Shown in pieces: positions 1 through 9,164 of a stretch of 64,000 nucleotides of DNA. This stretch comes from Neptuniibacter sp. CAU 1671. GTDB lineage: Bacteria > Pseudomonadota > Gammaproteobacteria > Pseudomonadales > Balneatricaceae. Location of the stretch: the NCBI RefSeq assembly GCF_029222905.1, contig NZ_JARHUE010000006.1:101399-165398 (forward strand), given 5' to 3'. The translations under genes were made by a program, and so were the position numbers. The notes beneath the pieces were generated by a model that saw only the letters and a program-made list of their open reading frames with translations, made no database searches and was not told where the DNA came from. Numbering within the stretch: the first letter of the stretch is position 1; every line of letters begins with the position of its first letter.

Positions 1-192
1 CAGATTAAGGGCCGCCATAATCGCGATGCGCTCCAGACCAAGCACCTTCCCGGTTTTGCGGATCTCCTGCATCTTTTCATTCAGTAAAACCGCTGAAGTC
101 AGCAGTTCGGCTTCAGCATCGGCGGGGCAATTGATGCTGTATTCCTTGCCCAGCAGTTTAATGGTCACAGCCTGAGAACCTGAGGGTGTCAT
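1..192 (-). CDS. zapA: Cell division protein ZapA (partial, N-terminal part)
   Basis: The first 64 residues of a ZapA protein read leftward off the window edge. ZapA binds FtsZ in the cytoplasm and promotes bundling of FtsZ protofilaments at midcell. The visible start (MTPSGSQAVTIKLLGKEYSI) and the following stretch with NEKMQEIRKTGKVLGLERIA match the ZapA N-terminal globular domain, in which a short beta strand precedes the helices. The C-terminal coiled coil lies outside the window. Its ATG overlaps the stop codon of the upstream small coiled-coil gene (ATGA), so the two are probably translationally coupled. The place next to ygfB and pepP is the usual one for zapA in gammaproteobacteria. 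Confidence 0.88.
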   Translation of the reverse strand, partial: MTPSGSQAVTIKLLGKEYSINCPADAEAELLTSAVLLNEKMQEIRKTGKVLGLERIAIMAALNL

Positions 193-398
193 GCGTTTTG
201 CTCCAGATTTTTGAGCCGCTGAATCATGGCGGTGATTTTACTCTGCGTTTGCTCGTTTAACTGAATCAGTTGGGCGCGTTCCTCTTTCAGGTGCTGTTCC
301 CGTTCACGAAGCTGTTTGTTTTCCTGTTCCAGACGAGCGCAATGCTCCAGTAACCGGTCGATCTTGTATTCCAGTGCATTGAAATAATGTTCGGTCAT
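189..398 (-). CDS. Small coiled-coil protein, TIGR02449-type, upstream of zapA
   Basis: A 69-residue protein beginning MTEHYFNALEYK. Almost all of it is predicted helical coiled coil, rich in Glu, Gln, Leu and Arg with heptad-like spacing (LEHCARLEQENKQLREREQ), and there is no membrane segment. It resembles the short family TIGR02449, commonly found just upstream of zapA and reminiscent of ZapB. A role in division with ZapA is inferred from position only. A longer frame to 491 exists. The start at 398 was chosen because it matches the family length and has AGGAG about 11 bases upstream, while the extra 31 residues look non-coding. Confidence 0.75.
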   Translation of the reverse strand: MTEHYFNALEYKIDRLLEHCARLEQENKQLREREQHLKEERAQLIQLNEQTQSKITAMIQRLKNLEQNA

Positions 399-554
399 TG
401 GGCCTGCTGGCTCCTGTGGGGTATGGGATTCTGAATGACTATAATCAGCGCATTGAGCCGGGTCAATGCGCTGCATGGCTACGGTGGTCATGCTAGGATT
501 AGGGCACTTTGATCCCGAATGGCGGGTTCAGTCCGTAACCAAAGATGGACAAGA

Positions 555-1160
555 ATGGAAAATGTGATTCAACAGCTGCCGGGGTTTGATCGGGTAGCCA
601 ATATGATGGTGGCAGAGTCCGCGATGGATGTTTCTCCGTCTGAGCTGCATGGTCATCTGACGGGGCATATCGCTGCCGGCGCGCGGATGCAGCCGGATCA
701 GTTAAAAAAACTGGTCTGTGAGCTGCTGGATATCACCATGCTGGTGGATCAGGACAGTGCTGCTGTTATTCAGCACCTGTACCTGGCGAGTTGTGCGCAA
801 CTGGAGGGCATTGAGCTCGAATTTACCCTGCTGTTGCCGCAGGACGATGAAGATATTGTGCAGCGGGCAGAAATGCTTGGTCGCTGGTGTCAGGGGTTCT
901 TAAGTGGATTCGGGCTGTATGGTAAACACACCGATGCCACCCTTTCGGCTGAAGCGAAAGAGACACTGGATGACCTGGCGAATATCGCCAATATCTCTCT
1001 GGATCTGGAAGGTACTGAGGAAGATGAATCAGACCTGATGGAAGTAGAGGAATATGTCCGGATGGTGGTACTGATGCTGTTTACTGAGTGTAATCAGGCA
1101 TTGCTCAAGCAGGCGCAGGCGCTGGCTGATGCTCAGCCCGGTAATAACAGGTTGCACTAA
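555..1160 (+). CDS. ygfB: UPF0149 family protein (YgfB-like)
   Basis: A soluble, acidic, mostly helical protein of about 201 residues belonging to the UPF0149/YgfB family (YecA-like fold), starting MENVIQQLPGFDRVANMM. Family hallmarks visible are HGHLTG near the N-terminus, the GRWCQGFLSGFGL segment in the middle and the EEYVRMVVLMLFTE helix near the C-terminus. No enzymatic function is established for this family; in Pseudomonas YgfB has been linked to control of ampDh3 expression. The stop codon abuts the pepP start, as in E. coli ygfB-pepP. An in-frame ATG at 519 is possible, but it would add 12 residues unlike the family and has no Shine-Dalgarno sequence. Confidence 0.85.
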   Translation: MENVIQQLPGFDRVANMMVAESAMDVSPSELHGHLTGHIAAGARMQPDQLKKLVCELLDITMLVDQDSAAVIQHLYLASCAQLEGIELEFTLLLPQDDEDIVQRAEMLGRWCQGFLSGFGLYGKHTDATLSAEAKETLDDLANIANISLDLEGTEEDESDLMEVEEYVRMVVLMLFTECNQALLKQAQALADAQPGNNRLH

Positions 1161-2477
1161 ATGAAACTGAGCCAAACCGTATTTGCTGAGCGTCGCCAGC
1201 GCCTGATGCAAAAAATGACGGCCAACAGCCTGGCAATCATCCCTGCTGCACAGATGCAGAAGCGCAACAGCGATGTTGAATATCCTTTCCGTCAGGACAG
1301 CGATTTTTATTACCTGACCGGCTTTGATGAACCTGAAGCGGTATTGTTGCTGTTGCCGGGTCGTGAAACAGGCGAAACCGTGCTGTTTTGCCGGGATCGT
1401 GATCCGCTGATGGAGATCTGGAATGGCTATCGTGCCGGTCCGCAGGGGGTAGTGAGCGACTACGGCATGGCTGAAGGTCATCCCGTTGACGAAATTGACG
1501 ATCGGCTCCCCGCCATGCTGAATGGTATTGAGCGCATTTATTACGCCATTGGGCAGGATGAACAGCTGGATCAGCAGATCCGGCACTGGCTCAACCTGAT
1601 CCGGGGGCAGGCGCGGCAGGGGGCTGTCGCACCGACAGAGCTGGTGATGCTCGATCATCTGCTGCATGAGATGCGGCTGTTCAAAACCCCGGAAGAGCAG
1701 GAACTGATGCGCCGTGCCGGTGAGATTTCAGCCTGGGGGCATGTGCGGGCGATGCAAAGTTGTCGTCCCGGTATGTACGAATATCAGCTGGAGGCGGAGA
1801 TTCTGCATTGCTTTATGCAGAACGGCTGTCGGCAACCGGCGTACAGCTCGATTGTTGGCGGTGGCGCAAATGCCTGCGTGTTGCACTATATCGAAAACAG
1901 TGCCCCCCTGCTGGACGGTGATCTTGTTTTGATCGATGCCGGGTGTGAACTGGATTATTACGCGGGTGATATCACCCGGACTTTCCCGGTCAGTGGCACC
2001 TTCAGCACGGAACAGGCGGCGCTTTACAATCTGGTACTTAAAGCGCAATTGCACTGTATTGAGATGATCCGCCCCGGCGTGTTGTGGAATGCTGTACATG
2101 AAGCATCGGTTCAGGTGCTGACCGAAGGGTTGGTCGAATTGGGGCTGTTGCAGGGCGAGGTCGCTGATCTGATTGAACAGGGCGCTTACCGTGATTTTTA
2201 CATGCACCGTGTCGGTCACTGGCTGGGCATGGATGTACATGACGTAGGTGACTACAAGGTTGAGGGCGAGTGGCGTCCGCTGGAACCTGGCATGGTCATG
2301 ACAGTTGAGCCGGGTCTTTATGTGGCCGCAGATAACACCAATGTAGAACCGCGCTGGCGGGGCATTGGCATCCGCATTGAAGATGATGTGCTGATTACGG
2401 CTAATGGCTGTGAGGTACTCACCTCGGCTGTGCCGAAACAGATTGATGAGATCGAAGCGTTAATGGCGAACCGATGA
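1161..2477 (+). CDS. pepP: Xaa-Pro aminopeptidase
   Basis: A cytoplasmic metallopeptidase that removes N-terminal residues preceding proline. Its 438 residues match the E. coli enzyme in length. The N-terminal third is the aminopeptidase P domain (FRQDSDFYYLTGFDEPEAV). The C-terminal pita-bread domain carries the dinuclear metal ligands: the Asp pair in LIDAGCELDYYAGDITRTF (about residues 259 and 270), the His in HRVGHWLGMDVHD, and Glu in VEPGLY and in GIRIEDD. The ATG starts on the base after the ygfB stop, and the stop overlaps the ubiH start (ATGA), so pepP belongs to a ygfB-pepP-ubiH-ubiI operon. Confidence 0.96.
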   Translation: MKLSQTVFAERRQRLMQKMTANSLAIIPAAQMQKRNSDVEYPFRQDSDFYYLTGFDEPEAVLLLLPGRETGETVLFCRDRDPLMEIWNGYRAGPQGVVSDYGMAEGHPVDEIDDRLPAMLNGIERIYYAIGQDEQLDQQIRHWLNLIRGQARQGAVAPTELVMLDHLLHEMRLFKTPEEQELMRRAGEISAWGHVRAMQSCRPGMYEYQLEAEILHCFMQNGCRQPAYSSIVGGGANACVLHYIENSAPLLDGDLVLIDAGCELDYYAGDITRTFPVSGTFSTEQAALYNLVLKAQLHCIEMIRPGVLWNAVHEASVQVLTEGLVELGLLQGEVADLIEQGAYRDFYMHRVGHWLGMDVHDVGDYKVEGEWRPLEPGMVMTVEPGLYVAADNTNVEPRWRGIGIRIEDDVLITANGCEVLTSAVPKQIDEIEALMANR

Positions 2478-3721
2478 AACAGCAGTATGACCTGATCATC
2501 ATAGGCGGTGGCATGGTGGGCGCAAGTCTGGCCTGCGCTCTGCTGCCCGCGGCTGAACGGCTTAACCTGCGGCTGGCTGTGGTTGAAACCCATCCACTGC
2601 CTGCCCCCGGCAGTCTGAAGTATCAGCCCAGTTACGATGCCCGTGCCACGGCTTTGGCTTATGGCAGCCGCTCCATCTATGAGGCGATTGGTGTCTGGTC
2701 TGCACTGGCACAACACCTTGCGCCGATTGAACATATTCATGTGTCTGATCGGGGTCAGTTTGGTGCCAGCCGTCTGCATGCGGCTGAACAACAGCTGCCA
2801 GCGCTTGGTTATGTGGTGGAAAACCACTGGTTGGGCGCGGTGCTGATGGACCATCTGCAGCAGAATGCAGGTGACCATATCGATTTTTTGTGTCCGGCAG
2901 AAGTGACCGATATCGATTTTGGGTCGGACGTTAACAGCGTGCATCTTAAAGAAGGTGATCAGTCCCGGGTACTGCAAACCTCGCTGGTGGTGATGGCGGA
3001 TGGTGGGCGATCTGCTCTGCGCGAGCGTCTCGGTATCCAGTATCAGGCACAGGACTATGAACAATGTGCTCTGATTGCCAACCTGACGCTAGACCGTACC
3101 CACGGCGCGGTTGCCTACGAACGTTTTACTGACTCGGGTCCCATGGCGCTGCTGCCGCTGACTCCGCTTGACGGTGCGCAGCGGGTGGCGCTGGTCTGGA
3201 CCCTGCCGTCCGAGCAACTTGAAGATGTTCTGGCGCTGGATGAAGCGTGTTTTTTGCAGCAGGTTCAGGAGCGCTTTGGTTATCGGGCAGGCCGCTTTAT
3301 TAAAGCCGGAGAACGGGCTCACTATCCCCTGCGTCTGGTGGTGGCTCAGGAGCAGGTTCGCCGGGGTTTCGTGGTGCTGGGTAATGCGGCTCATGCGCTG
3401 CATCCAATTGCCGGACAGGGTTATAACCTGGCTTTGAGGGGCGTTGCTGCATTGGCAGAACGACTGATTCAGGCCCGCGATGCTGGACGGCACTGGGGTG
3501 AGCTGACAGAACTGCAGGCATTTTTCGATCAGCAGCTGTCTGACCAGAAACGCACTATTGGTTTCAGTGACCAGACGATGAAGTTGTTTTCCAATCAGCA
3601 GCCACTGCTGTCGCTGGGCCGCAGTATTGGCCTGCAGCTACTGGATATCTGTCCGCCTGCCAAAACAGTCTTTGCCCGCAGTGCCATGGGGCTGGACTCA
3701 CCCGCGCCACGTCTGAAGTGA
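2474..3721 (+). CDS. ubiH: 2-octaprenyl-6-methoxyphenol hydroxylase UbiH
   Basis: A class A FAD-dependent aromatic hydroxylase of 415 residues acting in aerobic ubiquinone biosynthesis, on the membrane-associated polyprenylphenol intermediates. It shows the dinucleotide-binding GGGMVG at residues 11-16, the DG motif region (VVMADGGRSALRERLG) and a GD-type motif in the UbiH form, with Asn in place of Asp (LGNAAHALHPIAGQG). The same Asn variant is seen in E. coli UbiH, which supports UbiH rather than UbiI or UbiF. It overlaps pepP by four bases and is followed eight bases later by a paralogue. Confidence 0.92.
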   Translation: MKQQYDLIIIGGGMVGASLACALLPAAERLNLRLAVVETHPLPAPGSLKYQPSYDARATALAYGSRSIYEAIGVWSALAQHLAPIEHIHVSDRGQFGASRLHAAEQQLPALGYVVENHWLGAVLMDHLQQNAGDHIDFLCPAEVTDIDFGSDVNSVHLKEGDQSRVLQTSLVVMADGGRSALRERLGIQYQAQDYEQCALIANLTLDRTHGAVAYERFTDSGPMALLPLTPLDGAQRVALVWTLPSEQLEDVLALDEACFLQQVQERFGYRAGRFIKAGERAHYPLRLVVAQEQVRRGFVVLGNAAHALHPIAGQGYNLALRGVAALAERLIQARDAGRHWGELTELQAFFDQQLSDQKRTIGFSDQTMKLFSNQQPLLSLGRSIGLQLLDICPPAKTVFARSAMGLDSPAPRLK

Positions 3722-3731
3722 GGGTACAGTG

Positions 3732-4991
3732 ATGACCACCCCTGAAGTACACGATGTCGTTGTTGTTGGTGCGGGTATGGTCGGCCTGACCGCTGCGCTG
3801 GCCCTGGAACAGGCAGGACTGGATGTTGTGGTTCTGGAACAGCATCCGTTAGATCTGGCTGCAGTCGTGGAGGCTGTAGAGCGCGAGCCGGCGAGCGGAT
3901 TTGATCCCCGCGTCAGCGCGCTGACTTGCGCCTCACAGCAAATACTCACCCGACTGGGCGCGTGGTCGACCATCGAAAACCTGAGAATCAGTCCCTATAC
4001 CGAAATGGATGTTTGGGATGGCCTCGGTACCGGAGAGATTACGTTTTCCGCCTATGCGCTGCATGAACCCTGTCTGGGGCATATCGTCGAAAACCGGGTC
4101 ACCGTTGCCGGTTTGTGCCGTGCTGTTGAACAGAGTGGCATTGAGCTGCACTCGGGCGTCCGGGTGCGCGGCATGCAACAACTCGCACAGGGCCGACTGC
4201 TGGAGCTTGAAGATGGTCGGCAGATCAACGCACGTCTGGTGATTGCGGCCGATGGGGCGCACTCCGCAATTCGCAAACTCGCCGGTATCCCAATGTGTGA
4301 ATGGGATTATGGTCATCATGCTGTGGTGACAACGGTGCAGACAGAACAACCGCACCAGGCTACTGCCTGGCAGCGATTTACCGAGGATGGGCCATTGGCC
4401 TTTCTGCCGCTGAATGATGGTGCCGATCAACAGCACTGCTCCATCGTCTGGTCTACGTCGCCTGATCATGCCAAGCATCTGATGGCACTGGACGATGAAG
4501 CGTTCTGTGCCGCTTTAGGTCAGGCATTCGAACATCGGCTGGGCGCGATTACCGGTACCGCTGAGCGGTTTGTTTTTCCGTTACGCCAGCGGCATGCTCA
4601 GTATTACGTGAAACCGGGTTTTGCGGTGATCGGTGATGCCGCACATACCATTCATCCGCTGGCCGGTCAGGGGGTGAATCTGGGTTTGCTGGATGCAGCG
4701 CAACTGTCTGAAGTGATTCAGCAGGCGCATCAGCGCGGCGAAGATATCGGCGCTGAAGCGGTGCTGCGACGTTTTCAGCGGGCCCGGCAAACAGAAAATC
4801 TGAAAATGACCGCGGCCATGGAGACGTTCAGACAGCTTTTTGGCTATCAAAATGGCTGGCTGGGATTGGTCAGAAATACAGGTATGCGCCTGTTTCAGCG
4901 GATGCCTGTGGTTAAAAATCACCTGGTATTACAGGCAATGGGTTTGAGTGGCTCATTGCCGGAACTGGCAAAAAGGCCGATAAAAGTTTAA
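3732..4991 (+). CDS. ubiI: UbiI/VisC-type ubiquinone biosynthesis hydroxylase
   Basis: A second class A flavin hydroxylase of the UbiH/UbiF/VisC/COQ6 family, about 419 residues. Motifs are VVGAGMVGLTAALALE at the N-terminus, the DG motif AADGAHSAIRKLAG and the canonical GD motif VIGDAAHTIHPLAGQG. In E. coli the gene after ubiH is ubiI, the C5-hydroxylase of octaprenylphenol. Order and sequence type support that here, but UbiF- or UbiM-like specificity cannot be excluded from sequence alone. The start ATG at 3732 follows GAGGG by about eight bases; a GTG directly in front (3729) is the alternative. Confidence 0.85.
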   Translation: MTTPEVHDVVVVGAGMVGLTAALALEQAGLDVVVLEQHPLDLAAVVEAVEREPASGFDPRVSALTCASQQILTRLGAWSTIENLRISPYTEMDVWDGLGTGEITFSAYALHEPCLGHIVENRVTVAGLCRAVEQSGIELHSGVRVRGMQQLAQGRLLELEDGRQINARLVIAADGAHSAIRKLAGIPMCEWDYGHHAVVTTVQTEQPHQATAWQRFTEDGPLAFLPLNDGADQQHCSIVWSTSPDHAKHLMALDDEAFCAALGQAFEHRLGAITGTAERFVFPLRQRHAQYYVKPGFAVIGDAAHTIHPLAGQGVNLGLLDAAQLSEVIQQAHQRGEDIGAEAVLRRFQRARQTENLKMTAAMETFRQLFGYQNGWLGLVRNTGMRLFQRMPVVKNHLVLQAMGLSGSLPELAKRPIKV

Positions 4992-5073
4992 TTTTTTCAT
5001 GCAGTTATGATTTTTATGGCTTTTTTGGTAGAGAAAAAAACTCCAACAAGACCCGCGTGGCTGCGATCAAAGA

Positions 5074-5100
5074 TTGAACTAAGACGAGAATCCCTATAAA
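5074..5100 (+). promoter_or_regulatory. Candidate sigma-70 promoter for gcvTH
   Basis: In the 191-base gap between ubiI and gcvT there is TTGAAC (5074-5079) and TATAAA (5095-5100) separated by 15 bases. That spacing is shorter than optimal, so this is a weak candidate. No glycine riboswitch pattern is recognisable in the leader, and nothing else is seen in the gap. Confidence 0.35.
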
Positions 5101-5182
5101 TTGTCATCCCTTTTTTGCAAATCGGGCTGTTTTTTACTGTATGCCCGGAGCAATTTGATCGTCGTCTGCAGAGTTAAAAAGT

Positions 5183-6292
5183 ATGGGTAGCAAAACCGCA
5201 CTGTACGCAAAACATCAGGAAATGGGTGCCAAACTGGTGGATTTTGGTGGCTGGGATATGCCTATTCACTACGGTTCACAGGTTGAAGAGCATCACAAGG
5301 TTCGCCAGCATGCCGGCATGTTTGATGTCTCTCACATGACGGTGGTTGACGTTACCGGCACCGACGCAAAGGCTTATCTGCGTTATCTGCTGGCAAACGA
5401 TGTATCCCGTCTTAAAACCAAGGGTAAAGCGCTATACAGCGGTATGCTGAATGAAAATGGCGGCGTCATCGATGACCTGATTGTGTATCTGATGACTGAG
5501 CCAGGCGTATCCGGTGAGTGGTTCCGGGTGGTGGTTAACTGCGCGACCCGAGAAAAAGATCTGCGCTGGATGGCTGAGCAGACTGCGAAATTTGATGACG
5601 TGGCTCTGACCGAACAACCGGACCTGGCGATGATTGCGATTCAGGGCCCGCAGGCTATCCAACTGGCCTCAGCTGTACTCTCTGAGTCACGCGCCAAAGT
5701 AGCTGCACAGCTCTCGGTATTTCAGGGTCAGGAAGTACAGGGCTGGTTTGTTGCCCGCACCGGTTACACCGGTGAAGATGGTCTTGAAATTATGCTGCCG
5801 GATGATGAAGCTGAAGCCTTCTGGCAGGCGCTGGCGGACGCCGGTATTCAGCCCTGTGGTCTGGGTGCACGTGATACCCTGCGACTGGAAGCGGGTATGA
5901 ACCTGTACGGTTCTGATATGGATGAAACTGTATCACCGCTGGCGGCCAACATGGGCTGGACCATTGCCTGGGAACCTGAAAACCGTGATTTTATCGGTCG
6001 CCAGGCGCTGGAAACTCAGAAAGCCGCAGGTCCCGCTGAAAAGCTGGTGGGTCTGGTGCTGGAAGGCCGCGGTGTTCTGCGTGGTCATCAGAAAGTGATT
6101 ATTGAAGGTGTAGGCGAGGGTGAGATTACCAGTGGTACTTTCTCTCCAACCCTGGGCCACTCCATCGCCATGGCGCGGGTGCCTGCTGCAACTGCAGACG
6201 CAGCTGAAGTCGAGGTACGGGGTAAACGGATTCCGGTGCGGGTGCTGGCGAAACCGGCATTTGTACGTAACGGTGAAAAAGTGTTCCAGTAA
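5183..6292 (+). CDS. gcvT: Aminomethyltransferase, glycine cleavage T protein
   Basis: A 369-residue T protein that transfers the methylene carbon from the aminomethyl-lipoyl H protein to tetrahydrofolate and releases ammonia. The N-terminus ([20 protein letters not shown] followed by HYGSQVEEH) and [13 protein letters not shown] are typical. The substrate Asp lies in the FDVSHM region, and [16 protein letters not shown] and [10 protein letters not shown] are conserved folate-domain motifs. It lies in the same order as E. coli ubiI-gcvT-gcvH, and gcvH follows after 32 bases. The Shine-Dalgarno sequence is weak, but the start fits the family exactly. Confidence 0.96.
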   Translation: MGSKTALYAKHQEMGAKLVDFGGWDMPIHYGSQVEEHHKVRQHAGMFDVSHMTVVDVTGTDAKAYLRYLLANDVSRLKTKGKALYSGMLNENGGVIDDLIVYLMTEPGVSGEWFRVVVNCATREKDLRWMAEQTAKFDDVALTEQPDLAMIAIQGPQAIQLASAVLSESRAKVAAQLSVFQGQEVQGWFVARTGYTGEDGLEIMLPDDEAEAFWQALADAGIQPCGLGARDTLRLEAGMNLYGSDMDETVSPLAANMGWTIAWEPENRDFIGRQALETQKAAGPAEKLVGLVLEGRGVLRGHQKVIIEGVGEGEITSGTFSPTLGHSIAMARVPAATADAAEVEVRGKRIPVRVLAKPAFVRNGEKVFQ

Positions 6293-6324
6293 CTGGAACT
6301 GAGCTGCAACGGTAGGATAAAAAC

Positions 6325-6717
6325 ATGAGCAATATTCCATCTGAATTGAAATATGTTGCCAGTCATGAGTGGGTACGCATCGAAGGCGATGGTACGGTCA
6401 CTGTTGGCATTACCGATCATGCTCAGGATCTGCTGGGCGATGTGGTGTTTGTAGAACTGCCTGAAGTGGGTGCTGAAGTCCCCGCAGGTGAAGAAGCCGG
6501 TGTGGTTGAGTCAGTAAAGGCTGCGTCCGATATTTATGCGCCTATCTCTGGTGAAGTGATCGCTGTGAACGAAGATCTGGAAGAATCGCCTGAACTGGTG
6601 AACTCCGATCCTTACGGCGACGGCTGGTTCTTCAAACTGAAAGTCACCGAACCTGATGAGCTGGCTGAGCTGCTGGATGCTGAGGGTTATGCGGAACACT
6701 GTGAAGCGGATTCCTGA
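6325..6717 (+). CDS. gcvH: Glycine cleavage H protein
   Basis: The 130-residue lipoyl carrier of the glycine cleavage system. It shuttles the aminomethyl group between P, T and L proteins through a lipoyl-lysine, here Lys65 in the conserved [10 protein letters not shown]. The rest fits the H-protein fold ([20 protein letters not shown] near the start and [14 protein letters not shown] near the end). gcvP, which follows directly in E. coli, is absent. A terminator-like hairpin lies 30 bases after the stop, so P protein must be encoded elsewhere. Confidence 0.97.
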   Translation: MSNIPSELKYVASHEWVRIEGDGTVTVGITDHAQDLLGDVVFVELPEVGAEVPAGEEAGVVESVKAASDIYAPISGEVIAVNEDLEESPELVNSDPYGDGWFFKLKVTEPDELAELLDAEGYAEHCEADS

Positions 6718-6747
6718 TTTCATTCACAGTTAAAAACTGAATTAATA

Positions 6748-6772
6748 CTGTCCCGGCCCAGCGCCGGGACAG
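6748..6772 (+). terminator. Hairpin after gcvTH (terminator candidate)
   Basis: A perfect 10-bp inverted repeat, CTGTCCCGGC and GCCGGGACAG, with a 5-base loop, 30 bases after the gcvH stop. It is GC-rich like an intrinsic terminator but is followed by CCGTCTCTGA rather than a T tract. Termination may therefore be partial, or the structure may protect the mRNA 3' end. Confidence 0.5.
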
Positions 6773-6794
6773 CCGTCTCTGATCCTGGATTATC

Positions 6795-7991
6795 ATGTCT
6801 CTGCAAACCTTAAAGTTAAATAGTGGTGCTGACCGTCGCCTGCGTGGCGGTCATGTGTGGATCTACAGCAACGAAGTGGATACCCGTGCCACGCCTCTGA
6901 AATCGTTTGAGCCAGGTGAGCAGGTGGTGGTTGAAACCGATAAGGGCAAACCCCTGGGTATCGCCTATGTGAACCCGAATACCCTGATCTGTGCGCGGTT
7001 GATCAGCCGTGACCTCAAGCATGGTCTTGACCGTTCCTTGCTGGTGCACCGGCTGAACATTGCACTGTCGCTCAGACAGCAGAACTTTAAGGACGACTGC
7101 TACCGACTGGTGTTTGGAGACAGTGACGGGCTGTCCGGGTTGGTGATTGACCGCTTCTACAATGTGTTTGTGGTGCAGGTCTCTACCGCCGGGATGGAAC
7201 GGGTGATTCCCGAGATCATTGATGCGCTGAACAAGGTCTTTAAACCAGAGGCAATTCTGCTGAGAAACGACGGCAAAATGCGCGATCTGGAAGGGCTGGA
7301 AACCTACATCGAAGTGGTTCAGGGCGAGCTGCCAGCACTCTGTCCGCTGATTGAAAATGGTGTTTCGCTGCTGGCGCCACTTGAACATGGTCAGAAAACC
7401 GGCTGGTTCTACGATCACCGGAACAATCGGGCCCGGATGCAGTCACTGGTAAAGGGCAAGCGGGTACTGGATTTGTTCAGCTACGTCGGTGGCTGGGGTG
7501 TACAGGCCTTGGCGGCGGGAGCCGAGCAGGTGACCTGTGTCGATGCTTCGCATGTGGCGCTGGATGTGGCACTGGAAAATGCCAAGCTGAATGATGCCAG
7601 TGCACGGTTTGATGCCATGCACGGTGATGCGTTTGATGCCTGCAAAGAGCTGATTGAACAGAAACGTAAATTTGATGTGGTGGTATTGGATCCACCGGCG
7701 TTTATCCAGAAGCGTAAAGATATTCGCAATGGCGAACGTGCGTATGCGCGGATGAATAATTTTGCTATTCGTCTGCTGGAGAAGGATGGCATCCTGATTT
7801 CAGCCTCCTGCTCTATGCACCTGCAGCGTGAACGTCTGGTGGATATCATTCGTTCTAATGCCCGTGAACTGGACCGCATGGTACAGATCTTTGATCAGGG
7901 CCATCAGGGCGCAGACCACCCGATTCATCCTGCCATTCCGGAAACGGATTATTTGAAAGCCTATTTTGCCCGGGTGTTGCCGGCTTTTTAA
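6795..7991 (+). CDS. rlmI: 23S rRNA m5C methyltransferase, RlmI-type
   Basis: A 398-residue S-adenosylmethionine-dependent methyltransferase, close in length to E. coli RlmI (396), which makes m5C1962 in 23S rRNA. An N-terminal PUA domain (GGHVWIYSNEVD, GEQVVVETDKGKPLGIAYVN) is followed by the Rossmann methyltransferase domain. Visible there are motif I VLDLFSYVGGWGVQALAAGA, motif IV VVLDPPAFIQKRK and the SASCS motif with the expected catalytic cysteine. The exact target base is inferred from the family. It is read separately from gcvTH, with a short 5' gap. Confidence 0.85.
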   Translation: MSLQTLKLNSGADRRLRGGHVWIYSNEVDTRATPLKSFEPGEQVVVETDKGKPLGIAYVNPNTLICARLISRDLKHGLDRSLLVHRLNIALSLRQQNFKDDCYRLVFGDSDGLSGLVIDRFYNVFVVQVSTAGMERVIPEIIDALNKVFKPEAILLRNDGKMRDLEGLETYIEVVQGELPALCPLIENGVSLLAPLEHGQKTGWFYDHRNNRARMQSLVKGKRVLDLFSYVGGWGVQALAAGAEQVTCVDASHVALDVALENAKLNDASARFDAMHGDAFDACKELIEQKRKFDVVVLDPPAFIQKRKDIRNGERAYARMNNFAIRLLEKDGILISASCSMHLQRERLVDIIRSNARELDRMVQIFDQGHQGADHPIHPAIPETDYLKAYFARVLPAF

Positions 7992-8036
7992 GCCGATCCT
8001 CTACTGTCCCGGGCTGCACAGCACAGGGGACAACGG

Positions 8037-9074
8037 ATGCAAATGAATACGCTGGGTCAGACTGACCTGACCGTCAGTCGTGTGTGTCTGGGAACCATGA
8101 CCTTTGGTAACCAGAACACACAGGCTGAAGCCTTTGAACAACTCGATTATGCCTGGGCGCAGGGTGTTAACTTCCTGGATGCCGCAGAGATGTATCCGAT
8201 TCCGGTAAAAGCGGATTATCAGGGCATGACCGAAACGATTATCGGTCGCTGGATGCAGGCCCGGCAAAACCGTGACCAGGTGATTATCGCCACCAAGGTA
8301 GCCGGTCCCGGTGAGATGGTGAGTTTTCTCAGGCCGGATATGCGACTGGATCGTCGCAACATTCGGGCGGCGATTGAAGGCAGCCTGCAACGACTGCAAA
8401 CCGATTATATCGACCTCTATCAGCTGCACTGGCCCGATCGGGCAACCAATTATTTTGGTCGCCTGGGTTACCAGCATCAGCCTCAGCTGGACGGCACGCC
8501 AATTCTTGAAACCCTGCAGGTTTTGCAGGAACTGGTGCAGGAAGGGTTGGTCCGGTACATCGGCCTTTCCAATGAAACAGCCTGGGGCTGTATGACCTTT
8601 CTCAAATATGCCGATCAGCTGGGCTTGCCCCGCGTGGTTTCCGTGCAAAATCCTTATAGTCTGCTTAATCGATCTGCCGAAGTGGGCCTGGCTGAGGTGA
8701 TGCAACGTGAATCAGTGGATCTGCTGGCCTATTCGCCACTGGCATTTGGCACTCTGTCCGGGAAGTATCTGCAGGGCGCGAAGCCAGAAGGCGCTCGCCT
8801 GACGCTCTATCCGGAATATACACGTTATCAGACGGTGCAGGGCCAGCAGGCGGTTGAGGCCTATGTGGATCTGGCCAGAGAGGCGGGTCTGTCTCCGGCA
8901 ACGCTGGCACTGGCATTTGTGAACAGTCGTCCTTTTCTGGGCAGTAACATCATTGGTGCTACTCGTATGGACCAGCTTAGAGAGAACATTGCGGCTGAGC
9001 AGGTGAGCCTGTCGGCTGACCTTGTTGCGCAGATAGAACAGATTCATCAACTTTATTCCAATCCCTGTCCCTGA
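8037..9074 (+). CDS. tas: Aldo/keto reductase, Tas-like
   Basis: A 345-residue NADP(H)-dependent aldo/keto reductase. The N-terminal half closely follows E. coli Tas (346 residues): LGTMTFGNQNTQAEAF, FLDAAEMYPIPVKADYQG and TETIIGRWM. The Tyr in AEMY and the His in LYQLHWPD sit where family members carry the catalytic pair. Tas suppresses a tyrosine auxotrophy in E. coli under starvation, but its physiological substrate is unknown. ATG 8037 has AGGGG about seven bases upstream. Confidence 0.82.
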   Translation: MQMNTLGQTDLTVSRVCLGTMTFGNQNTQAEAFEQLDYAWAQGVNFLDAAEMYPIPVKADYQGMTETIIGRWMQARQNRDQVIIATKVAGPGEMVSFLRPDMRLDRRNIRAAIEGSLQRLQTDYIDLYQLHWPDRATNYFGRLGYQHQPQLDGTPILETLQVLQELVQEGLVRYIGLSNETAWGCMTFLKYADQLGLPRVVSVQNPYSLLNRSAEVGLAEVMQRESVDLLAYSPLAFGTLSGKYLQGAKPEGARLTLYPEYTRYQTVQGQQAVEAYVDLAREAGLSPATLALAFVNSRPFLGSNIIGATRMDQLRENIAAEQVSLSADLVAQIEQIHQLYSNPCP

Positions 9075-9164
9075 GGATATTTTGCCCTGCAATGGCTGCA
9101 CCCGCTGGCACTTCTGAGCACCTTTGCCACACTGTAATTGAGTTGCTTAAGCAAGGGGTTTGTT

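Noticed and set aside
4992..5182. Possible glycine riboswitch upstream of gcvT
   Set aside because: The conserved tandem aptamer pattern is not present in this gap.
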